Origin: Meghimatium bilineatum
Lineage: Eukaryota > Mollusca > Gastropoda > Stylommatophora > Philomycidae
DNA: 64,000 nt
NCBI GenBank assembly: GCA_034231615.1
Contig: CM067310.1
Span: 3,888,510-3,952,509, forward strand
Direction of reading: 5' to 3'
A model generated the notes under the pieces. It was given only the letters and a program-made list of their open reading frames with translations. It was not told the DNA's origin and searched no databases. A program made the position numbers and the translations under genes. Shown in pieces: positions 44,001 through 56,000 of this stretch (positions within the stretch are counted from its first letter, which is position 1; each line of letters begins with the position of its first letter).

Positions 44001-47000
44001 TGGACTTGCACACCTTTCTACTTTATTTTCTGTGGACATATTTGCTGTATGCTCTTGGTAGAATAAGGTTGAGGAGTGCGGTTGCCTAGTTGATAGTGTG
44101 CTTGCCTGCTAGCTGCCATGTTTTAAATCACATTTGGACAAAAAAATCCGGCTTGTGATTTCTCGCTTTACACGAACACTCCTCCATTCGACTCAGTTGT
44201 AAATGGGTACCTGGCGCATGAGTTAGGGGAAGCAAGGAAGGGAACTTGCCACCCCCCTAATGTTTCCCGCAGCTTAGTACGTGAAGAGTTAGCCCGACGG
44301 CAGGTTGCTGCCATGGGTGCACATATTGCAACTATGCTCGGATTTAACGTTTCAGTCATCTCTGCATACACCAGAACACACAAGCTATGAGATTGTTGTC
44401 ATCGTCACTTAGATGGACAGTTATATTGTTGAATCCACACACAGTACGGATGACTTTTTGACGTATTGGACGCCTGTGTTGCTGGGGCCCGAAAGGGAAG
44501 CAAAAAATAGCACCACTGTTTACCTTCCATGCATGTCGTAAGAGGTGACTAAGGGGGGTATGGGATGGAGCTGGCTATCCCATATAGGGTCAGTGACCCA
44601 AAGCCGTGCTGAAGTCGGAGATGTATCCGGCCGAAAGGCGCAGATATCGCAGCAATGCTGTAAACTATGACACAACGTCCTCCGGACTACATCCTGCTAA
44701 TCTGCAGGAGTTTAAGAACAAACGCAGAAAAAGAAGACATATTGGAGATATGCCACAGGCTAGGGATGCATCAAATGTTTTGTTTTTTTAAATATTGGAT
44801 GTTCAATGCCGAGGTGCACAAAATATTTCTGTTAGATTGATCGCAGACAGAAACTCAATATCAATAAAAGAATACTTCAAGAGAGTCAATGTGTATTCAT
44901 ATCTGTCACCCAGGGCAACTGACTTCTTTCCAAACATGTTGTAGTAGGGAGTGACTGAGGGAAGTTGGGAAATAGGCTGACAACTTGTCATCTGAAAAAA
45001 ATTTGTCACATCTTGTCTCAACTTTTACTTTTTTCTTCTATCAAGTAATCTCTATGGATGGCCGTGCTGAAGTAAGATTATGAGGCTGAAATGCACTGCA
45101 AATCTGTAAAATATAACATAGTGCATTCTGTTTTCCTGATTACTTCCTGCTCATTTTTAGAAGTTTGAGAATGAATTCAGAAGAGAGCCACGTATGAGGA
45201 AAATATGCAGGCCAGCAGACATTGCACATTTGTCCTTTTGTGGCAGACTCCTATGTGACGGGTGAAATGCTAGATGTGCTGTATCTGCTGATGGTTCAAT
45301 AAAATTTACGGAAGAATGTGACATAATTGGCCCAGATTTGCATGTTGTTCTCCTGGCCAGAACATGGTACTCGTGGGATACTGGTGCCCAGGAATGTCTC
45401 CCTTCAGGGACTAAACATCCATAAACTTCCCCATGCCTAGCCATGCCTTTGGGGCAACCTTACATGAGTCTGGGTATCACCTCACATACAAAAACCCTGT
45501 GCGTTTGTCAGAAAGACTGGGCTGTCAAGAGCTACTTGCTGACAGGTAAAGGGATCACCTCATCATATCTTTGTCCCATTTCTTGTTTGTTTCCTACAAT
45601 AGTTGTATAATTGATCTCTTATTTCTATTTCAGTTTACAACTATGAACTACAATTCAGTGATTCATGCAAAACACCAAGCAACATTTGAGTATGGGTTTG
45701 TTCCAAGTGAATCTTTCAGTGCTCGTCCTTTTGGCTTGACAATCATACTCAACTACAAGGATTCAGTATGTATGCATTATCGTGATGTTTATGTGCATGA
45801 GTTTGTTTGTTTAGCCATCATCATCATCATGCTCATAACCCTTCAAGGTGTTACTCTTCTTCTTCGGCGTTCATTCTCAAACTCCTGCTGGATCTCTATT
45901 GCAGTAGGACAATGGACCTTTTAGATTTCCAGCAGGATATAGTCCAGATAATGGAAATGCGTTGTGTCACCGTTTTATTTGCGCCAATGGCCCGACACAT
46001 CCGTCTTCGGCTGGAAGGTGTTACTCTAGGAATATACTCTAGAAAAAACACAGAATCTACCTTTTGGAAAGGAGATCGTGCCTCATCCGTGGCTACAGGT
46101 ATGCAGCGTTTCAGATGTTCTTATTGACTTGCAAAAGTATTTATTTTGTTTTTATTTTACATTTGTTTGTATCAAGCACCATGGCAAAAAATGTCAGCAA
46201 TGTTGAAGTCCTATGTTTTCATCCAGAGCATCCTGTGTAGCTTTTGTTGTTGTTGTATGATAGCAATTTCAATGTTTTCCCCCCAGTTTCTTTTGTTCAC
46301 TGTGTGATGTTTGCAAGTCTTCTGTGTGAACTCTACCATTATATGCAGTTCTTTTGATACAAATTTCTTTAAATACAAAATTGAGCCAATGTGTGTATTT
46401 CAATAATTAGTGGTACACTGTTAAACTATAACCAATTAGGTACTTACGCAGAACATACAGTAGTTGGTCTTACCATCTACAAACAAACATGAACAAACTA
46501 TAGATAGTATATAAACAAAAATCCAAATTCTAACCATAATGTCTTTCTCAAGGAATATATAGAGAACATAGGATAAATATAATAATGAAATAGACAATAT
46601 AGATGTTTCATGCCATCGCAGCTGAGCTGTAACCATGACAGTTCATTCCAGACTATATCCTGTTCTTCTTCTTCTGCGTTCAGCATGTGGTCATGCTATA
46701 CCGTCAGACCTGTCGTCAAAACGAAGTTCACTGTCTTCTCCAGGTCAGAGCGGCTGCCCCATAGCTTTTGCCTCAAGTCTGTATCCTCTGGCCAGGTCTG
46801 CTGTCTCTGCTCTTTGTATGTTGGGCAGTCCTGAAGTATGTGTTCTGGAGTCTGGGTTCCGGATCCACATGGACATTCATCTGTGTATGAGATCCTTAAT
46901 CGATAAAGGTGACCCAACAGTCTGCAGTGGCCTGTTCTAAGGCGAAATATTGTGGTCTGTTGATATCTTTGGACTCTATACCCTGTTAATCTGCAGGAGT

Positions 47001-50000
47001 TTGAGAATGAACAAAGTAAAAGAGTGACATTCAGTTTGATAGCTTGTGTAGCCTGCTTTGATACAATTAGATGTGCTTTGTTACTCATTTCGTGCTAGCA
47101 ATAATATTCAGTTCTGTCCATCTCACATTGTATATATTCTATTCTTGACTTATCTATTCTAATACAGGAAGGCAATGTTTACCAGAACTCTGTTTTCAAT
47201 GAAACTATTCAAGTTGTGGAACCTGATGAGGGCCTTGATGGAGAAACGTAGGTCTATTTTTTTTTTTAAATATAATAATTTACAGATCCCCTCTGAGTAG
47301 AATGTGATGCATGGAATATTTCAGAGCATGTTGTTGATATAAATAAAAGTTCTGGAGAAACATGCTTTTTGACTCCTCCCTGGGCATTGTAAACAAGATA
47401 AGGGCATCAACTCTCATAAATCATCTGCACTAAATGATTTTCGAAACACAATGAAGTATATAGCTATATCTGTTTAGAAATATATATGTCAGGGCTGTAC
47501 TTGCATCTTGTGGGGAGGATTGGGTATAATATTTTTATTAACTCATTTTTGTTTTAATTAACCTGTTTCATGAATTTTGTGATGACCTTTTTAAAAAACC
47601 ATTGAAGCGGGTAAGAGGTTTATCCACAATTTAGCTTGTTTATTCAATTTAGCTAAATGTAATGTTCTGATTTGGGGGTAGGTGGAAGGGCCTAATAAGT
47701 ATTACTTTGTTGGACTTTCCTGTATCTGTGTGATATAAATTGTGTTTAGCAGTTACTGTCATGAATTCTGTAGTTTATTTTAGTTAGTTCTGTTTATTTT
47801 GTCATAGGCCTGTCATGGTTGATTGTGCCGAAAAAATTTTTCTTGCGCTGAAATTTGCTGATAGTGTCCAATGTATCAATTTCTTTGTAACAAAATAACT
47901 TCATCTCGAGAACCTCTACAATTTAGTCCATGGTGTGAAATTATTGCATGCATCTAATTTCATGCTTACGTAACGGCAGTTTACCTGTAATGTTCTACTG
48001 AAGTCTCAACGTCAAATGTCAGCTGATGCAATCACATCTGCTCTTGGTTATCTTATGTGTCTAATATGCAGTATATCTTCGTTCGCTTTCAGGCTATTGC
48101 ATTAATGACACAAAGGTAGCAGTCAGCTGTAGGCCCCCAAAATTGCCGTAGAATTGTGACGAGAAATGGTATGCACAGGTGATCAGATGTCATAATTTAG
48201 TGTTTTTCAGTTTGAATGGGTATACACAAGTGACCAGTTAACTTAAATCAATGTGTTTTTAGTTTCAATGTGTCTTAATTCAATGAAATTTTTAGTTTGA
48301 AATGTGATGTGAAGTACTTTCCTCATTTTGAGTTATCTATTTCACACTGGCTGATGTTAGTGGAACATCATCATAGTACATTTTGATTGAAATTGCAAGT
48401 ACACATATAACGTGGTGTGATTGTTCTATTCACATTCATGATTGTGCTTGCTACATTAACCATAGAAGTCTGTTTGACCTGTACACTGCTTCATGTGTGC
48501 ACAGGATAATGCCTTCAGACATAGAAAAGCTTTAATCCTTTTAGCAGATAAATTATTTCACCCTGTGCTCAATACTTCTCTGGTCTGACAAAAATATCTT
48601 TCACTGTACTGGCTACTGGATGTTTTGGCGCAGTGGTATCGGAGATGTTGGTTGTCTCTTTTGCAGTTAAATCTCATTCCGCCTGCAGCCTTGCCATGAG
48701 CCTCAAAGTGTTATCCAGGAATACTGCTGTATGTCAGTTTCAAGGGTGCACAACGAGGAGGTACTTTTAGGTTCTTGGTTATCTGCTAACCCTGGGTCTG
48801 CACGAGAGCAATGCGAGACCCATAGCGCCCAGCTTCTCCTTTCAGGATTGGACAACACATGGGCGATGTGCACTAGTGTTTCACTGTGAATATCATTTTT
48901 AGCGATGAGGTGGATAGATAATAATAATTTTAAAACGTTTGCTTGTCCATAGCAGTTGTCAAATAAAAACTGTCAAATACTGCATGTTTCCTGTTCAAGA
49001 TATGCAGGCAGAGATTTTGTAGCTGCGCGGGTGTTCAGCTATCATAATTTTGTTGGGTTTTTTTTTCCCAGTTTGAAATGTGATGTCCAATACTTTGCCC
49101 ATTTCACGCTGGCATGATAGTGGTGGATTATCGTCATAGTACATTTTAATTCAGCAATCTATATAAAGATCTTTTGGTTTAATATTTTTTGTGCATTGTA
49201 ATTTGTATGTTGTCTTGTGTGCACATCATTACCCACTAGTTTTTGTAATAGTCCGTCGTGTCTGAGTGAAACGATTATATAAACCTGTGTTTTACGTAAG
49301 TGCATTTTAATTGAAGTTTTCTATTTTTGAAACTGCAAGTACATATATATAACGTGGTGTGATTGTTCTATTCACATTCATGATTGTGCTTGCTACATTA
49401 ACCATAGAAGTCTGTTTGACCTGTACACTGCTTCATGTGTGCACAGGATAATGCCTTCAGACATAGAAAGCTTTAATCCTTTTAGCTGATAAATTATTTC
49501 ACCCTGTGCTCAATACTTCTCTGGTCTGACAAAAATATCTTTCATTGTACTGGCTACTGGATGTTTTTGGCGCAGTGGTATCGGAGATGTTGGTTGTCTC
49601 TTTTGCAGTTAAATCTCATTCCGCCTGCAGCCTTGCCATGAGCCTCAAAGTGTTATCCAGGAATACTGCTGTATGTCAGTTTCAAGGGTGCACAACGAGG
49701 AGGTACTTTTAGGTTCTTGGTTATCTGCTAACCCTGGGTCTGCACGAGAGCAATGCGAGACCCATAGCGCCCAGCTTCTCCTTTCAGGATTGGACAACAC
49801 ATGGGCGATGTGCACTAGTGTTTCACTGTGAATATCATTTTTAGCGATGAGGTGGATAGATAATAATAATTTTAAAACGTTTGCTTGTCCATAGCAGTTG
49901 TCAAATAAAAACTGTCAAATACTGCATGTTTCCTGTTCAAGATATGCAGGCAGAGATTTTGTAGCTGCGCGGGTGTTCAGCTATCATAATTTTGTTGGGT

Positions 50001-53000
50001 TTTTTTTTCCCAGTTTGAAATGTGATGTCCAATACTTTGCCCATTTCACGCTGGCATGATAGTGGTGGATTATCGTCATAGTACATTTTAATTCAGCAAT
50101 CTATATAAAGATCTTTTGGTTTAATATTTTTTGTGCATTGTAATTTGTATGTTGTCTTGTGTGCACATCATTACCCACTAGTTTTTGTAATAGTCCGTCA
50201 TGTCTGAGTGAAACGATTATATAAACCTGTGTTTTACGTAAGTGCATTTTAATTGAAGTTTTCTATTTTTGAAACTGCAAGTACATATATATAACGTGGT
50301 GTGATTGTTCTATTCACATTCATGATTGTGCTTGCTACATTAACCATAGAAGTCTGTTTGACCTGTACACTGCTTCATGTGTGCACAGGATAATGCCTTC
50401 AGACATAGAAAGCTTTAATCCTTTTAGCTGATAAATTATTTCACCCTGTGCTCAATACTTCTCTGGTCTGACAAAAATATCTTTCATTGTACTGGCTACT
50501 GGATGTTTTTGGCGCAGTGGTATCAGAGATGTTGGTTGTCTCTTTTGCAGTTAAATCTCATTCCTCCTGCAGCCTCGCCATGAGCCTCAAAGTGTTTTCC
50601 AGGAATACTGCTGTACCAGCTGTACATCAGTTTCAAGGACGCACGACGACTTTTAGGATTTTGGTTATCTGCTAACCCTGGGTCTGCACGAGAGCAATGC
50701 GAGACCCTTAACACCTAACTCTCCTTTCAGGATTGGACAACACATGGGCGATGTGTGCTGGTATTGCACAGTGAATATCATTTTTAGTGATGAGGGGATA
50801 GATAATAAAAATAAAAAATTTACTTGTCCATAGCAGTTGTTAAATAAAACCAAATACTGCATGTCTCCCATTCAAGATATGCAGGCAGAGATTTTGTAGC
50901 TGCACGAGTGTTCAGCAATCATAATGCAGGTTTTTTTCAGCTTGAAATGTGATTACCGGTACTTTCCCCATTTCACGCTGGTATGATGTTAGTGGATTAT
51001 CGTCATAGTACATTTTAATTCAGCAATATATATAAAGATCTTTTGGTTGAAACGTTGAATATGTTTTGTGCATTGTAATTTGTATGTTTTCTTATGTGTG
51101 CATCATTGCCCACTAGTTTTAATAATAGTCCGTCGTGTCTGAGTGAAACTTATTTTTTTAAAAAACAGTGTTTTATTTAACCTTTAGGCCCCTACGGTCG
51201 CAACATTGCGCCTTGCGTGTGCATCCCGTAGTGCCTGTGGTCGCAATCACGCAACATACGATATCACTCAATTCCCGAGTACGTAACTTCACGAAGTTAA
51301 AGCTTATATGACGTAGAATTCCCGCAACACGAAGCTAGGAATACGTCACAGTTTAAAGGTCAAATTCCTTTACTCATTACGATTGTAAGAGAGAGAAAGC
51401 CGGTTGAATTTGTCAACGCATTTCTAGAGCGACTTTAGCCATTTTCGGCCGTATTTTACTATCAAATTGAGTACCGCGTGGCATGGGTAAGTGATCGTGA
51501 CTACATGTTCTAATTGTTGTTTTTTGTGTTTAATATGTTGTTATTTGATAAGAATGTGTGTGTATTCATTAAAAAGCACAAAAATAATATGTATCAGGGG
51601 TGACACGTGTGTACATGGACAATAATTACGCTGCGTGTCGGCATAGACCTAGTGTTGACCGGACGGACGTTATATGCAATTTCTTCACGTTTTATTAGTC
51701 TTTTTAGTTCATATTATATTAGTTTTGATATAAAACAATACATATACAATAAGTATAGGTATTTATGAGGATTTTATCAATGTTGCCACACATTGCTCAT
51801 GTATTAGGGTCGTCATGAAGATATATTTGCGATTTTGAAAATGACGTTTTGCGTTTTTCGCCAGAATTTTCAACTTCAAAACGTGCTCACAACTGTCATA
51901 TCACACATACAACAACAACAAAAACACGATAATATTCACTATTCACTCCTTTATTTAGATGTGCAAAAATTATTTTGATATCTTTTAAAACAAAAAAGTT
52001 ATGACGTTTTCAAAACACCCACCATCAATAACGCAAATTTTCCAAAAAATAAGTCAGGCCCTGGGGGAAGTTTTGTAATTTTAAGCCAGGGCTCTAAAGG
52101 TTAAGTGTATTTTAATTTAAGTTTTCTATTTTTGAAGCTGCAAGTACACTTATAACGTGGTGTGATTGTTCTATTCACATTCATGATTGTGCTTGCTACA
52201 TTATCTATAGAAGCCTGTTTTTACTGTGCACTGCTTCATGCTTGCACAGGATAATGCCTTCAGACATAGAAAACCTTAGGATCCATAGCAGCTAAATAGT
52301 TAAAAGTCTTATAAATGATAAAATATTATTGGTCAACATTTAGATCATTGACTAAAGTATTGAACAATTGTTAATGTGTAGATTATCCAAAACATTTCTT
52401 CGTATAGTTTTATAACATTGTTTAACATGTATTTCCACTGCTTTCTGTTTCCTGTGCTGTCATTTATTTTCGTTTCTATTTTCTCATGCTAACATTGTCA
52501 CATATCTTCTGTTCTCTTTGTCTTGCTCTCAAACTTGCCTTTTGTCACAATATGTTCTATTTTTCCTCTTCTCATGATGTGTCAATAAAATATGGATTAT
52601 CTTTTTCTGGTGCAGGTAAGCAGCTATCTTTTTGAATTAACTTTGTTCTAGATAATCTCCACTTTTTTTCTTTCCATTGTGTTTTTAGCATTCTTCTACA
52701 AAGGGCTCAAAAGTCATAGAGGATTGGCTTGACTATAAATGAAGCAACTTGCTGCTTGTCGAGAGCACCTCTCATAGCGAGTTACTCCGTAGAACTGTTT
52801 GCCATGACAGACAAATCTAATTTGCATGTACAGATAATGTGCTGTTAGAATCAATGTGAATACACTATTGTCCAATTACGGTTATGTCATTGTAACAGGA
52901 GGCTGGTAAAACTAACACAGATGTGTATGCAATCTACATGCTTGCTTCAGTTTTACAACAAATTATGTTTTCTATTTTCAAGATTTTTCCTGTACATCTT

Positions 53001-56000
53001 TCTGGCTGCCATTGTTATTTTATTACTTGTTGGAGCTCAACAGCTGGTTTCAAATTTTGGCGTGAGTATATATTTTTTATTATTTAGAACCCAGTTTGGA
53101 ATTGTATGAGCAAGGAAATAGCTATGTCCAACATATTCTCGATGATTAGAAATGGCTCTACAAAAACCATCACTCATGAAAAATCATTCGCACGGGACAA
53201 ACAGAAAAACAGTTACAATGTTATTCCATGTGACAAGTTCTATACAGAACGTAGTTCTCACTGCCACTCAGTAAGTCTCTCGGTTCTGCGCATCTGTGAT
53301 GTTTTTTGTAGGGCCATTGCTAATCTCCTAAGATATTGAAAGTTGCTGACATTTTCTAGTTGTTCTTTGTCAATGGCTATTGTAGATGAGTACCATCTCT
53401 GCTCTGATATTATGCATACATTTTGTCTTTTTGTGCATTGAAGAAAAGATTGTGTGTCGCTATGGTCCCTTTCAATCTCAGCTCTTCAGGAAATACTCAG
53501 GGTAAGGGGAATAACTCCACACAAATTAGAAATGATTGTAGAAGAAAATTAATATAAAATACAATTTGTAATTGTTTGTTAATCATATGTTTTAAACCTG
53601 TATTGCTCCTTGATATTAGGGTGGTGTCATCTGCATACATAATTTCTTGTCCTCCAATATTTGGTTGAAACTGTTCATGAGTCATCTCAAACTATTTGCA
53701 TGTTTTCTGCATGAATGTTCAGGTGTACTGAGAGGATACATTTTCTGTCTTGACTCCTTTTTGTACCTCAAACCAGTCAGATGTTCTCCCTCAGTGCAGA
53801 CGATTGCCTGTTGCTACTAATAAAGCATTTTTTAGCAATATGACATGGTGTGGGAAACCCCTGCAAAAAAACTAATCATCATCATCAGGTGCCATGCCGG
53901 GTGGCGTAGGCGGTCATGTCTCTCCACAGCTCTCTGTCCACAGTATTATGTATCAAAGTCGTTGTTGTTTCTTTGCCGTGCCAGGTTGTCAAACTGTCTA
54001 ATATTTTCTCACGTTGTCGCCCTCTGTCTCTGGTGCCTTCAATCTTGCCTGTTGTGATTATGTTCTCTAAACCTGCCTGTCTCATGAAGTGGCCAAAAAA
54101 AGAAGATTGCCTTTTTCTTATATTGTTGATTAAGGTCCGTTTCGCATTTAACTCTTTTAACACCTCTACATTAGTTTTTCTAGCAGTCCATGGTATTCTC
54201 AGCATTCTTCTGTAGAACCACATCTCCGTTGCCTCCAATCTCCCACTTTCCAGTTTGTTTATTGTCCAAGACTCGCACCCATATTATGTTAGTATAGGGG
54301 TTATATAGCACTGCAGAACTCTCTTTCTCACCTCTAATGACAAGGTCATATTACACAGTATATTTTTCATTTTTCTGAATGTTGTTTTTGCCTGTCCTAT
54401 TCTGCATCTTATTTCTGTTGAACTTCTTCCATCTGCTGTTATAATTGAATTGGTGGACCTGTTTTAATACTATATCATTCACTATGATCTTGCAAGGTGT
54501 GTTATTTTCTTTCTTTGAAATAACCATTACTTCTGTTTTCTTGATATTTAGGAAGAGGCCTTTCTCTTTGCTTTCTGTGACTACTACTTTAATTAATTTT
54601 TGAAGGTCTTCCTCACTTTTTGCAATCAGAACAGTGTCATCCGCATATCTCAAATTATTTATGTTATGTCCTCCCACTGATATTCCTGGGATATCTACTA
54701 TTGCACGCATTATGTTTTCACTGTATAGAGAGAACAGGTCTGGTGAAAGCACGCATCCCTGTCTGACTCCTTGTTTTATTTGTTGAAAAGGGCCAAATTG
54801 CTTTCCTACTCTTATTGCTGCTGTTTGTTGCCAGTACATGTTCTTGATTATTCTTAAATCCTTGCTGTCAATGTTCAGATTCTCTAGCATGTGTATAATT
54901 TCGCTATGTTTAACTTTGTCAAAAGCTTTAGTGTAGTCTATAAAACAGAGGTACAGATCTGTTTTTACCTCTATAGACCTCTCTATTAGTGTTCTCAATA
55001 TATAAATCGCATTGTTGGTGCCTTTGCCTTCTACAAATCCACATTGTTCTTGACTTATTTCTGGTTTTATTTTGTTTCTCACTCTCTTTATGATGATTCT
55101 GAGCAGTATTTTGGTTATTTGGCTCATGAGGCTGATTGTACGGTGTTCTTCACATTCAGTGGTCCCTGGTTTCTTAGGTAATGCTATGAATATGGATCTC
55201 ATTAAGTCATCGGGTATGTTTCCGCTGTTATATATGTCATTCAGCAATTTTGTGATTATTTCAACTCCAAAGTTATCTAAAGCTGCTAATTCTTCTAATG
55301 TGATATTGTCTGGGGCTTTGCCATATTTCATGTGACTTAGTACCTCCCTTACTTCTGCTGTGAGTATTGATGGACCCTCGCCGTTATCTTGTATGTTTAT
55401 TTCTGGTCTATTGTCCTCATAAAGTTCTTTGATAATATAATAAAAAACTAATAGAAAAGTTATAAAAAGACACAATGGATTAGAAATAATCCTGAGTGAA
55501 AAACACCAGGAAAGAATACAATAGGCAAATTAAGACTTTTTTAACAAAAAGGAAAAAGCAAGATTTAAGTGCCCTCTCACTCCCAGGGAAACGTATCTAC
55601 AACCCGGAGGCTCAGTTTGCAGCCTTCATCTCTAACCCTATTGCTAAATTGTCTGTTATTTTTTTCAACTATCGATTTGTTCTTCCCGCACATGCCTTTG
55701 TTTATCCTTGTGTCCATGATTTCCTGTCCGGATCTCATAAATTGTGTTACTGACACATTAAAAAAAATTATTCATGTTTCTTCAAACATCAACAGAAAAA
55801 TGTATTTGTATATATTTTACAGAGGAAACACTTAACCAAACCACGTCAGCCTGTGGAACTTGGCACACAGAATTCAGATGTAGATTATGATTGGCTCCCA
55901 AAGGAAACACTACAGGGATTGAGTAAGTAAAATTATATAAACAATTTATCCTTGAGTCACTGACTTGTTAACCTTTAGTACCTTATAAAGATATTTCAGC

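Larger units (their letters stand above)
48295..52285. repeat. Tandem array of ~942-bp units in SSR1 intron 6
   Basis: The anchor CGTGGTGTGATTGTTCTATT occurs at 48411, 49353, 50295 and 52156. Spacings are 942, 942 and 1861; the last is 937 after removing the 920-bp piggyBac-like insert and its 4-bp duplication. The first two full units are almost identical and the third is more divergent. A partial older copy lies to the left (about 48295-48392) and a partial fourth to the right (52101-52285). Each unit carries a tRNA-like stretch (TTTTTGGCGCAGTGGTATCG). The 62-codon frame at 50487 within it is not a gene. Confidence 0.9.

Noticed and set aside
44800-45450. Host exon antisense in SSR1 intron 4 (frame at 45157-45444)
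   Set aside because: It overlaps the end of a SINE-3-related copy and shows no convincing splice sites. I could not support it as coding.
50487-50871. Short protein-coding genes in intron 6
   Set aside because: The frames lie in a tandemly repeated non-coding unit and are not kept open in the sister units.
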